From Acidobacteriota bacterium (lineage in GTDB: Bacteria; Acidobacteriota; Terriglobia; Terriglobales; Acidobacteriaceae): DNA of 8,797 nucleotides. The translations under genes and the position numbers were made by a program. The DNA lies in the NCBI GenBank assembly GCA_021810735.1, contig JAJZIF010000129.1, positions 1-8,797 of the forward strand, in the 5' to 3' direction. This document shows positions 1 to 7,600 of this stretch, one piece after another. Position 1 is the stretch's first letter. The number at the start of each line of letters is the position of its first letter. The notes under the pieces were generated by a model, which saw only the letters and a program-made list of their open reading frames with translations, did not search any database and was not told the DNA's origin.

Positions 1-1
1 C

Positions 2-505
2 GGAGGCGTGGTATTTGTTCCTGCTTTGACAGGTCTGGGCGCGCCGTACTGGGACCCGCATGCGCGCGGCGCGATGTTCGGGCTGACGCGAGGCACCACG
101 CGGGCGCATATTGCGAGAGCGGCCCTGGAGGGCATCGCTCTGGAGGTGGCGGACATTGTGCGGGCCATGGAGTCCGATGCACAAGAATCCGGCGCAGGAA
201 TGCGCGTGCAGGAACTCCGCGTGGATGGCGGTGCTTCGACGAACGACCTGCTGATGCAGATGCAGGCGGATTTGTTGGACATTCCGATTGTGCGTTCGCA
301 GACCGCAGAGGCAACGGTCCTGGGAGCCTGCTACCTGGCGGGGCTTGCCGCAGGCGTTTGGTCGGACGTGGAAGAAGTTGCCCGTCAGTGGCACGAATCG
401 CAGCGGTTCGAACCGAGGTTACATGCGGGCGAACGAGACCGGAAGCTAGCCGCCTGGAGGCAGGGAATCCAGCGGGCGCAAGGTTGGGATGCAGGGAGCG
501 AGTGA
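2..505 (+). CDS. glpK: Glycerol kinase, C-terminal part (5' truncated by window)
   Basis: Glycerol kinase phosphorylates glycerol with ATP to sn-glycerol 3-phosphate in the cytoplasm. The reading frame is open from the window edge, so the true start lies upstream and about the last 167 residues of a roughly 500-residue protein are visible. Conserved glycerol-kinase blocks appear in order: PALTGLGAPYWDPHARG, then FGLTRGTTRAHIARAALE (the second FGGY-kinase signature), RVDGGASTNDLLMQ (the DGG nucleotide-binding segment) and LGACYLAGLAAGVW near the C-terminus. These match GlpK more closely than xylulokinase or gluconokinase. The next gene on the same strand encodes glycerol-3-phosphate dehydrogenase, the following pathway step, which supports the assignment and suggests co-transcription. 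The fragment shows no frameshift or missing motif. Confidence 0.95.
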   Translation, partial: GGVVFVPALTGLGAPYWDPHARGAMFGLTRGTTRAHIARAALEGIALEVADIVRAMESDAQESGAGMRVQELRVDGGASTNDLLMQMQADLLDIPIVRSQTAEATVLGACYLAGLAAGVWSDVEEVARQWHESQRFEPRLHAGERDRKLAAWRQGIQRAQGWDAGSE

Positions 506-557
506 GTCTTTCAAAAAAAAATGCACTACCACGAATCGGAATCGAGATAGAGAACGA

Positions 558-2129
558 ATGAATCGTCGACAGTCATTACAAGAAATTGGCACGCGTGCAT
601 CCTGGGATGTTGTGGTCATTGGCGGAGGAGCCACGGGGCTGGGCACGGCGCTCGACGCGGCGACACGCGGCTACAGCACGTTGCTGCTGGAGCAGGAAGA
701 TTTTGCCAAGGGCACCTCCAGCCGCAGCACAAAGCTGGCTCATGGGGGTGTGCGGTATCTGCAGCAGGGAAATATTTCACTGGTGCTTGAAGCGCTGCGT
801 GAGCGGGGGCGGATGCTGCGGAACGCGCCGCACCTGGTCCATCGCCAGTCTTTTATCATTCCCGCGGAAGCGATGTGGCAGGTGCCGTTTTATGGAATCG
901 GGTTAAAAGTGTATGACGCGTTATCGGGTCGGTCTAGCTTTGGCAGCTCCCGTATGCTTTCCGCGGAGCGGACGACAGCGGCGCTGCCCGGGCTTGCCGT
1001 GAAAAATCTGAGTGGAGGCGTTCAATACTATGATGGACAATTTGATGACGCGCGCATGGCGCTGGCCCTCGCACTGACGCTGGAGGAGCACGGCGGATTC
1101 GCTTTGAATCAGGCGCGCGTGCAGAAACTGCTGGAGCGAAATGGCGCTGTTGTCGGTGTTGCGGCGGAAGACTGCGAGACCGGCGACCGATTTGAAGTTG
1201 CGGCGAAAATTGTCATCAACGCGACCGGAGTGTTTTCGGATGTCCTCCGTTCGCTGGATGAACCGAATGCTCCACCCCTGCTGGCGGTAAGCCAGGGGTC
1301 CCACTTTGTTCTGCCGAAGGAGTTTCTTTCCGGCACGGACGCCCTGATGGTTCCGCGCACGGTGGACGGGCGCGTGCTTTTCGCCATCCCCTGGCATGGA
1401 TCTGTTCTGGTAGGCACGACCGATGAGCCAGTGGGAGGACCATCGCTGGAACCACGGGCGCTGGCCACGGAACGTAGCTTTCTCATGGAACAGATTGTTC
1501 GCTATTTCGGACGCAGACCAGAGTCACAGGAGATTTTGAGCATGTGGTCGGGGCAGCGTCCACTCATTCGAAAGCAGGGGGCGACCTCGACGGCCTCACT
1601 TTCCCGCGAGCATTCTGTTTTCGTGTCGCCAACCCGGTTGGTGACGGTGCTGGGTGGGAAGTGGACCACGTATCGTCGCATGGGAGAAGACACCGTCAAT
1701 GTAGCGGCCCAGGCGGGTGGGCTTCCATTTCGGCCCAGCAGGACGACCGACCTGCGATTGCATGGATGGGTCGCACCCAACGAGGTCGATCTATCGCAGG
1801 GCGACGCTCTTTCTGTGTATGGAAGCGATCGGGTCTTGATCGAGCAACTAGGAACGGAGCGGCCAGAGTTGCGCGAGCACTTGCATGCGCGGCTTCCTTA
1901 TCGAGGCAGCGAAGTTGTCTGGGCGGCCCGTAACGAAATGGCCCGCACAGTCGAAGATGTTCTTGCCCGACGCACATGTTCTTTGTTTTTGGACGCACGC
2001 GCCGCCAGCGAAGCGGCGCCAAGGGTTGCTGAATTGATGGCTGCCGAGCTGGGTTGCGATGAGGAGTGGAAGGAGGAACAGATACGGAAATTCCAGGAAC
2101 TGGCCGAGGGTTACCTATACCGGGAATAG
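558..2129 (+). CDS. glpD: Aerobic-type glycerol-3-phosphate dehydrogenase (FAD)
   Basis: This FAD enzyme oxidises sn-glycerol 3-phosphate to dihydroxyacetone phosphate and passes electrons to the quinone pool at the inner membrane. With the ATG at 558 it has 523 residues, close to the usual 500-560. The N-terminal Rossmann motif is VVVIGGGATGLG (residues 18-29) with acidic E45 closing the beta-alpha-beta unit. GTSSRSTKLAHGGVRYL (52-68) is the typical GlpD segment. WSGQRPL with R334 and GGKWTTYR with K368 match the substrate-binding region of known GlpD proteins. The end carries the DAO C-terminal helical domain (EMARTVEDVLARR). An in-frame ATG at 489 would add 23 residues (SFKKKCTTTNRNRDRE) and overlap glpK. 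I prefer 558 because family members begin shortly before the Rossmann strand, although only weak purine-rich sequence (GAGATAGAGAA) precedes it. It probably shares a transcript with glpK. Confidence 0.95.
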   Translation: MNRRQSLQEIGTRASWDVVVIGGGATGLGTALDAATRGYSTLLLEQEDFAKGTSSRSTKLAHGGVRYLQQGNISLVLEALRERGRMLRNAPHLVHRQSFIIPAEAMWQVPFYGIGLKVYDALSGRSSFGSSRMLSAERTTAALPGLAVKNLSGGVQYYDGQFDDARMALALALTLEEHGGFALNQARVQKLLERNGAVVGVAAEDCETGDRFEVAAKIVINATGVFSDVLRSLDEPNAPPLLAVSQGSHFVLPKEFLSGTDALMVPRTVDGRVLFAIPWHGSVLVGTTDEPVGGPSLEPRALATERSFLMEQIVRYFGRRPESQEILSMWSGQRPLIRKQGATSTASLSREHSVFVSPTRLVTVLGGKWTTYRRMGEDTVNVAAQAGGLPFRPSRTTDLRLHGWVAPNEVDLSQGDALSVYGSDRVLIEQLGTERPELREHLHARLPYRGSEVVWAARNEMARTVEDVLARRTCSLFLDARAASEAAPRVAELMAAELGCDEEWKEEQIRKFQELAEGYLYRE

Positions 2130-2134
2130 AAGGT

Positions 2135-2160
2135 GACGGAGGGAAGATCCGTACTCCGTC
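2135..2160 (+). terminator. Stem-loop after glpD, candidate weak terminator
   Basis: GACGGAG (2135-2141) and CTCCGTC (2154-2160) form a perfect 7-bp stem. A short inner GGA/TCC pairing (2142-2144 with 2148-2150) lies within the 12-nt loop. It begins 5 nt after the glpD stop, where a terminator or an mRNA 3'-end stabilising hairpin would sit. There is no U-tract after it (CTCGACAG follows), so it is not a standard intrinsic terminator. Confidence 0.35.
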
Positions 2161-2291
2161 CTCGACAGTTCCAACATTCGCCGGTACTCTCAAATCTCAG
2201 ACCATGAAGTATTCAGTTCAGAGCAGGTGTATATGTCGCAGCGCAAGCTGGATGGGCATTCGTGGGCGGCGAACTCTGAATTCTGCACCTG

Positions 2292-2311
2292 TGTAACAAG
2301 AAACCGTTACA
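2292..2311. promoter_or_regulatory. Candidate operator: TGTAAC-N8-GTTACA palindrome
   Basis: Perfect 6-bp inverted arms TGTAAC (2292-2297) and GTTACA (2306-2311) are separated by 8 nt. This 20-bp dyad geometry is typical of a binding site for a dimeric helix-turn-helix regulator. It lies about 130 bp upstream of the -35 box, a position that suits an activator or a distal repressor site. No regulator gene is in the window, so the binding protein is unknown. A 6-bp dyad can occur by chance in several hundred bases, so the call rests mainly on its location. Confidence 0.35.
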
Positions 2312-2439
2312 GCGCGAAATTTTGGAATGACCCGGCGGCCCACGACTCCAAAGAAGCGTGGGTTTGTGCAGTATGCAGGAATAACAGAACTATCAAAATC
2401 GGGTTCGCCGCTCAATCTATAGCTATCGATAATTATCTA

Positions 2440-2469
2440 TTGACAATGATTTTCTTGAGTGCATATAAT
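2440..2469 (+). promoter_or_regulatory. Consensus sigma-70-type promoter for the sugar operon
   Basis: TTGACA (2440-2445) and TATAAT (2464-2469) both match the housekeeping sigma consensus exactly, with an 18-bp spacer. The 30 bp immediately upstream (about 2411-2440) are rich in A and T and could act as an UP element. Transcription would be expected to begin near 2475-2478, about 30 nt before the TIM-barrel start codon. Such a strong core promoter would normally be held in check by a regulator; the palindrome at 2292 is one candidate site. Confidence 0.8.
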
Positions 2470-2480
2470 CCACCACCAAG

Positions 2481-2507
2481 ATGAACATCGAAGAAATAGC
2501 CGACTGA
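2481..2507 (+). CDS. Possible 8-codon leader peptide (MNIEEIAD)
   Basis: An ATG at 2481 opens a frame of eight codons (MNIEEIAD) ending in TGA at 2505-2507, and the ATG of the TIM-barrel gene follows immediately at 2508. The predicted transcription start is only about 3-6 nt before this ATG, so it would be translated as a leaderless or near-leaderless message if used. Its codons include GAAGAA (2490-2495), which also lies at a plausible distance to be the weak ribosome binding site of the next gene. Expression is not shown by the sequence. It could equally be a chance ORF, or part of an older, longer N-terminus interrupted by TGA. Confidence 0.3.
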   Translation: MNIEEIAD

Positions 2508-3431
2508 ATGAACAAGAAGCCTTATCGGTGCATGATGACAAGGCGACAGATAGTACAAGGACTCGCTACATTGTCCGCCGCTGGCGTTCTGCAGTCGGTT
2601 GGCCTATCTCAGGCATTCGGACAGACGACGGGAAAGAATCCGCGTGTGCATTTTGGCGCGCAGACCAATGCCTGGACCATGGATGGGAAGGACTTCGACA
2701 GCGTGGTTGCGGTGCTCGACCAGATACGCCAGATTGGCTATGCCGGATTCGAGACAGGTTTTACCAATGTCATGAATCGGTTCCAGTCTCCGCAGACGGC
2801 GCGCCGACAAATCGAAAGAACCGGTCTTGTTTTTTGGGGTGTGCATGTATATCTTCCTGGCCGGCTCTATGATCCTTCGACCAATCTTCCACCTGCTTCG
2901 CTCTACAAAAAGATCGCTCCTGGTGGACTGGCCCTGGGAGCGAAGCACATGATTTTCAGCGGAAAGCCCGCGGACAATGGTGCCCAACTCGCGAACAAGA
3001 TCGCGGGGTTGAATGCCGCCGGCAAGTACAGCAAAAGCATCGGCCTGCGTCTGGCGTACCACAACGAAACCGCGCAGGAGTCCGAGTCGAAGCTGGGGGA
3101 ACTGGAAGCGCTCTATGAGCGTACGGAGCCGGAGTATGTATCGTTTTTGCTGGATTGCGGCCATGCGTATGAGGGCGGTATGAATGTGCCTGGGTTCGTG
3201 CGTAAGCATTCTGCGCGCATCGTTGGCTTGCATCTGCGCGATTACAAGGATGGAAAACAAGTGGTGCTGGGGCAGGGAACATTCCCGCTGGCCGAAGTGG
3301 CAGCCACATTGAAGCAGGTTCGCTGGAAGGATTGGGTGTTGAACGAGGAAGAACGCCTCGATGGTTCCAAGCATGGTTCGAGCTACATGGAGCCGGCGTT
3401 CAAGGCTATGCAAGGAGCGTTTTTCGCATGA
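2508..3431 (+). CDS. Tat-signal xylose-isomerase-like TIM-barrel sugar isomerase/epimerase family protein
   Basis: This 307-residue protein belongs to the sugar phosphate isomerase/epimerase-like (AP-endonuclease-2/xylose-isomerase-like) TIM-barrel superfamily, whose members isomerise, epimerise or dehydrate sugars with a divalent metal. An N-terminal twin-arginine motif TRRQIV (11-16) precedes a hydrophobic stretch and a possible cleavage site AFG (36-38), so export to the periplasm is likely. Candidate metal and active-site residues are E82 (GYAGFETG), H185/E187 (YHNE), D216 and H219 (LLDCGHAYEGG), H242 and D245 (GLHLRDYKDG) and the NEEE run at 279-282. I chose ATG 2508; M9 or M10 (2532, 2535) are alternatives that keep the Tat motif. 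The ribosome binding site is weak for all of them. Its stop overlaps the next start (ATGA, 3428-3431), so the two genes are very probably translationally coupled. The exact substrate is unknown. Confidence 0.85.
   Translation: MNKKPYRCMMTRRQIVQGLATLSAAGVLQSVGLSQAFGQTTGKNPRVHFGAQTNAWTMDGKDFDSVVAVLDQIRQIGYAGFETGFTNVMNRFQSPQTARRQIERTGLVFWGVHVYLPGRLYDPSTNLPPASLYKKIAPGGLALGAKHMIFSGKPADNGAQLANKIAGLNAAGKYSKSIGLRLAYHNETAQESESKLGELEALYERTEPEYVSFLLDCGHAYEGGMNVPGFVRKHSARIVGLHLRDYKDGKQVVLGQGTFPLAEVAATLKQVRWKDWVLNEEERLDGSKHGSSYMEPAFKAMQGAFFA
3412..3417 (+). promoter_or_regulatory. Ribosome binding site deciding the oxidoreductase start
   Basis: AAGGAG (3412-3417) lies 10 nt before the ATG at 3428, inside the end of the TIM-barrel gene. 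It supports 3428 over the longer in-frame start at 3332, which would place a Tat motif internally and overlap the upstream gene by 100 nt. Confidence 0.7.
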
Positions 3432-4609
3432 ATCGTCGTGAATTTTTGTATACAGGAACGGCCACAGCGGCAGCCTTGAGTGCCCGCTCGTATGGTCGTG
3501 TCCTAGGGGCCAACGACCGAGTCGGACTTGGCGTGATCGGACTGGGGCGGAGGGGAACCATCGTGACCGGCGAGGGTTTTCTTCAAGACCCACGCGTGCA
3601 GGTCGTAGCTGTCTGCGACATCTACGACGCCCAGACTTCGAAATTTGTGCCTCGGCTCCTTGGGAATGCACCGCCGCCACATACGTCCGTTGCATATCAG
3701 GATCTGCTTGCCAGAAAAGACGTCGATGCGGTCTTGATCTCGGCGCCGGATCATCAGCATGTGACCATCGCGACAGCCGCGCTGGCAGCTGGGAAAGACA
3801 TCTATCTGGAAAAGCCAACACTGCATCATTGGGATGAACGGACGGCATTGCTCGACGCGGCGGCAAAATATCAACGCGTTGTCCAGTGCGGTATGCAACA
3901 GCGAAGCGGCGCCCACTACATGCGCGCCAAACAGGAAATTTTTGGGGAGCAAAAACTTGGCAAGGTCGTTTTTGCCCGCGGAGTTTGGCATAACTTCCCC
4001 TGGCAAACGCGCCACATCATCAACAAGCCCAAACCCGCAGGGCTGCACTGGGTGCTGTTCGAGGGGCCCGCGCCGCGCGTGCCTTATGAGACGATCCGGT
4101 ATACATCCTGGCGGTATTTCCCCGATTATGGCAACGGCCTGCTGGCCGACATCATGACGCACTGGGTGGATGTGGCGCAGTGGATGCTCGACGATCCGCA
4201 CCCGACGAATGCAGTCGCCCTGGGCGGAATCTATCAACTGCACGACGGCAGGGTCAATCCAGATACCGTCAGCGCAATTGTTCAGTACGATACCTGGAAT
4301 TTCAATTTTGAATCGTCTGTCCTTTCCATTCGGAACAGCGATCCTTCCGTCTTCTTTGAAGGTACGGAAGGAACGCTGGACCTGACCCGCAATGGCTATG
4401 TATTTACACCAAACAAGGGAGAACCGGTGCGCGTCAATTCGGCGGAAAGTCTGGAGCGCGCGCATACCAAGAACTTCTTAGACGCTGTAATCGCAGGCAA
4501 GAAAGTAAATGCTTCTCTGGAAGCGGGTATTGACGCTTCCATTCCGGTGCAAATGGCGCTGCGTTCGTATTGGTCCCATGAGATCATTTCCCGAAAAGAG
4601 TTGGTGTAG
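3428..4609 (+). CDS. Tat-signal Gfo/Idh/MocA family oxidoreductase
   Basis: This 393-residue protein is a glucose-fructose oxidoreductase/inositol dehydrogenase-type enzyme, oxidising or reducing a sugar hydroxyl with NAD(P). The N-terminus MNRREFLYTG is a twin-arginine signal, as in periplasmic members that carry a bound nucleotide. The Rossmann fingerprint GVIGLGRRG spans residues 35-43, followed by AVCDIYD. The family hallmark EKP is at 128-130 (YLEKPTLHHWDE), and DIMTHWVD (241-248) gives the conserved catalytic-region His245. The C-terminal alpha/beta domain ends with the SLEAGIDASIPVQMAL helix common in this family. The start at 3428 is set by the Tat motif, the AAGGAG site and the 4-nt ATGA overlap with the TIM-barrel gene. 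Co-translation with that gene suggests consecutive or coupled steps on one sugar. The receptor gene follows after 72 nt. The substrate cannot be determined from motifs alone. Confidence 0.9.
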   Translation: MNRREFLYTGTATAAALSARSYGRVLGANDRVGLGVIGLGRRGTIVTGEGFLQDPRVQVVAVCDIYDAQTSKFVPRLLGNAPPPHTSVAYQDLLARKDVDAVLISAPDHQHVTIATAALAAGKDIYLEKPTLHHWDERTALLDAAAKYQRVVQCGMQQRSGAHYMRAKQEIFGEQKLGKVVFARGVWHNFPWQTRHIINKPKPAGLHWVLFEGPAPRVPYETIRYTSWRYFPDYGNGLLADIMTHWVDVAQWMLDDPHPTNAVALGGIYQLHDGRVNPDTVSAIVQYDTWNFNFESSVLSIRNSDPSVFFEGTEGTLDLTRNGYVFTPNKGEPVRVNSAESLERAHTKNFLDAVIAGKKVNASLEAGIDASIPVQMALRSYWSHEIISRKELV

Positions 4610-4668
4610 GCCGTTTCTACAGGAGCAAGAGAAGGGTCCGATGAACGATATGAAGGGAATAATTTTCT

Positions 4669-4674
4669 GGAGGG
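4669..4674 (+). promoter_or_regulatory. Strong ribosome binding site for the receptor gene
   Basis: GGAGGG lies 7 nt before the ATG at 4682, the best Shine-Dalgarno sequence in the window. It fixes the receptor start, which is followed directly by a signal peptide. No promoter-like hexamer pair was seen in the 72-nt gap, which fits read-through from the promoter at 2440. Confidence 0.75.
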
Positions 4675-4681
4675 AAAATCT

Positions 4682-7600
4682 ATGGCTTCTACAGTGCGCA
4701 AATTTTTTGTTGGGATGTCGGTCCTGCTCCTGCTTTCTTGCGGAGCAGCGCGATTATTCGCTCAAGCAACTGGAAGTATTCGGGGCACGGTCTCCGATTC
4801 GGCGGGAGCGGTCATTCCCGGAGCGTCCATTACAGCAACCAGTACTTCCACGTCGCTGAGCCGTACCGAAACGACCAACCAGGACGGAATTTTTGTTTTT
4901 CCTGATTTGCCGATCGGGTCCTACAACTTTGTCATCAGCAAGTCGGGTTTCAAAACCGAAAAGCGGAGCGGGACGGTACTGCTGACAGGACAAACTCTCG
5001 CGCTGGAAATCTCGCTGACTGTCGGGTCCTCGGCGCAAACCGTGCAAGTTACATCGGCGGCGCCGTTGATCCAACTCGACACGTCCAGTATTCAAACGTC
5101 CGTGGACCAGAAGCAGATGCAGGACCTTCCCTTGAATGGACGCAATCCATTGCAATTGACGGCCCTGACGCCTGGCACAGTCCTGACCAATGTCGGCACC
5201 GAATCTGGCCAGCAGGACAACACGGGACTGAGCGTGAATGGATTGCGCGCAACCCAGGACAACTACCAACTGGACGGCGCCATTTATACGAACCGCTTTT
5301 TCGATTCCGTCCCTATCCTGCCCAATCCGGATGCGCTGCAGGAGTTCACGATCCAGTCGTCCAACTACAGCGCGGAATATGGTGGCGCGGGAGCTCTGGT
5401 GCAGCTATCGACGCGGTCCGGCACGAACAATTTTCATGGGTCGGCCTACGAATTTTTGCGCAACACGGCGCTGAATTCCAAGAATTATTTTCAGCAGACA
5501 ATCCCCCCATTCAAGCTGAACCAGTTCGGCGGAACGGTGGGCGGCCCAATCATGAAAGACCATACCTTTTTCTTCTTCGCGGCGGAAGATTTGCAGCAAC
5601 GGTCTTCACCCAATCCAATCTCGATTACAGTGCCAACGACAGCGGAGATGAATGGAGACTTTTCGGCCCTGCTTGCGAGTGGAATCTCCATTTACGACCC
5701 GACAACGGGTCTGCCGTATCCAAACAACAAAATTCCCACGCCGGTCGATACCTTATCAGGCAAGCTTTACCAGAAATACCTGGCGCCGCTGGCATCGAAC
5801 CCGACAACTGGAGTTTTCAACTCTACCTCCAACTCGAACATCGACAGTACGCAATATCTCGCCAAGATCGATCAGGTGATCAATGCAAACAACCACCTGA
5901 TCGGGCGGTATTTTTACAACGAGGACAACTTCCAAAGACCATTCAACGCCCCGCTGGGATTCTTCGCGTTAAACCTGTTCCGCAATCAATCGGCAATTAT
6001 CTCGGATACAGAACTCTTCAGTCCCACTTTCACCGGAACATATTCTGTCAATGCCGGCCGCTTCGCGCGTACACAAATTCCGGAGGCTCCAGGATTGCAG
6101 TCCTTGCAGGACCTGGGACAGAACGTGCCGCTTGGCGCCCCCGGCGAGTCCATCTTTCCCGGTATCCGCGCCAATATCGCTGGATTTGTCAATATTTTCT
6201 CCGGCGGCGCGCTGACCCAGGATTCGACATCCTTCGATTACAAGGGCGTCATGGTGAAATTGCAGGGCGCGCATACCGTCAGCTTTGGTGGGGAGTTCGA
6301 GCGAGATCGAATCGATATGGACGATTATTCCTTCACTCCGGGCGATAATACTTTTAACGGTGAGCGTACTGCCGCGCCCGCCGGCGCCACCTTGCCTGCC
6401 GGAACTACCAAGAGCGGTTCAGCGCTGGCGGATTTTTATCTCGGACTCGATTCCCAATTCTTCCAGGACAACGGACGGAAAGCCTATCTCCGTTCATACA
6501 GGCCATCGCTATTCATACAGGATGATTGGAAGACGACCAAGACTCTGACCCTGAATCTCGGCTTGCGATGGGATCCGTGGCTGCCGCCAATCGACCTGAA
6601 CAATACTTTGGTAGGGTTCGAGCCTGGGTTTCAATCCAAGATTGCTCCAGATGCGCCAACGGGTCTTATGTTCCAGGGCGACACTGGGATGCAACCCTCG
6701 GTCTACAGGAAAAACTGGAAAGATTTTGCCCCACGCGCCGGTTTCGCCTGGGATATTGCCGGCAATGGAAAGCACGTCGTTCGAGGGGCCTATGGAATCT
6801 TCTATGGCTTTCCAGAGGGACTGCTGTATCAACGAACCGATGCCATGCAGCCCGTGGACTTATATCTGACTTACCCCGCTCCTCCACCCGCCTGGGACAA
6901 TATCTATGCCGGGTATCCTGGCGGAGACCCATTCCCTCGCGCACATGTAGGCCCGAGCCAATTTGCAAATTATACCTTCTCGCTTCCTGTTTCCGGCGGC
7001 GTGCTCGATCCCACTTCCAAGGTTGCCTATACGCAGAACTACAACCTCACAATCGAGCAGCAGCTTGGCACTAAAATGGCAGTCTCGATCGCCTATGTTG
7101 GCGACCATAGCGAACACATCATGGGGTCTCGGCAAACCAATCCCGCAGTTTATATTCCCGGCCAATGCGGGAAAACAGCATGTTCCACAGTCGGCAATGA
7201 AAACTCCCGCCGCCTGTATCCTGGAATGAGCGCACTTGAAATTGCTCAATCGTATGAGTACGAGGAATTCAACTCGCTACAAGTCAACCTGACTCGACGT
7301 CAAACAAACGGGCTCACGCTCCTCACCAACATCGTATGGTCGAAAACGATCGACGATACTTCAAGCGCGACTGAAGGAAATCCCGGGCCACCGAATCCTT
7401 TCAACCTGAAAAGCGGCCGTGGCCCCGCCGATTTCGACCAGACGATACGTTTTGTCCTGTCGGCAAATTACCTGACTCCACGAGTGAACGTTCGAGGATG
7501 GGAAAGCGCGGTCATCAACAACTGGCAGGTGAATGGAATTGTCTCCCTTGATAGTGGTTTCCCTTACACCGTACTTAGCGGCACTGATCGATCCTTGTCT

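Larger units (their letters stand above)
2130..2507 (+). other. Intergenic control region between glp genes and sugar operon
   Basis: This 378-nt stretch holds no gene that I can support. From left to right it contains the post-glpD stem-loop, an undistinguished stretch, a palindrome at 2292-2311, an AT-rich tract at about 2411-2440, a consensus promoter at 2440-2469 and a mini-ORF at 2481-2507. An open frame of 85 codons starting at 2227 crosses the whole promoter, resembles no family I know, and is treated as chance. The density of signals just before the TIM-barrel gene shows that this gene starts a new transcription unit and is not a continuation of the glp operon. Confidence 0.6.

Noticed and set aside
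2227..2484. 85-codon plus-strand open frame with several Cys in the intergenic region
   Set aside because: It runs through the promoter hexamers and ends over the mini-ORF start. The sequence resembles no family, and the region is better explained as regulatory DNA.
3332..3427. Upstream in-frame extension of the Gfo/Idh gene (32 extra residues)
   Set aside because: It would bury the MNRREFL Tat motif and overlap the TIM-barrel gene by 100 nt. The ATGA overlap start with AAGGAG is better supported.
2604..3866. 420-codon open frame on the minus strand across the TIM-barrel and oxidoreductase genes
   Set aside because: It is antisense to two genes with clear family motifs, crosses their junction, and its translation is rich in Arg, His and Pro with no recognisable domain. 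It is a shadow caused by codon bias.
3503..4465. 320-codon minus-strand open frame inside the Gfo/Idh gene
   Set aside because: Fully antisense to a gene with EKP and Rossmann motifs; no ribosome binding site or domain of its own.
4605..4621. Small hairpin TGTAG/CTACA at the oxidoreductase stop codon
   Set aside because: Only 5 bp with a 7-nt loop and no U-tract; too weak to call a terminator, and the receptor gene appears to be co-transcribed.
4641..4859. Frame starting ATGAACGATATGAAG at 4641, preceded by GAAGGG, overlapping the receptor start
   Set aside because: It has a plausible ribosome binding site, but the product is out of frame with the receptor signal peptide, which has its own better site at 4669. 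The translation looks like an out-of-frame shadow.
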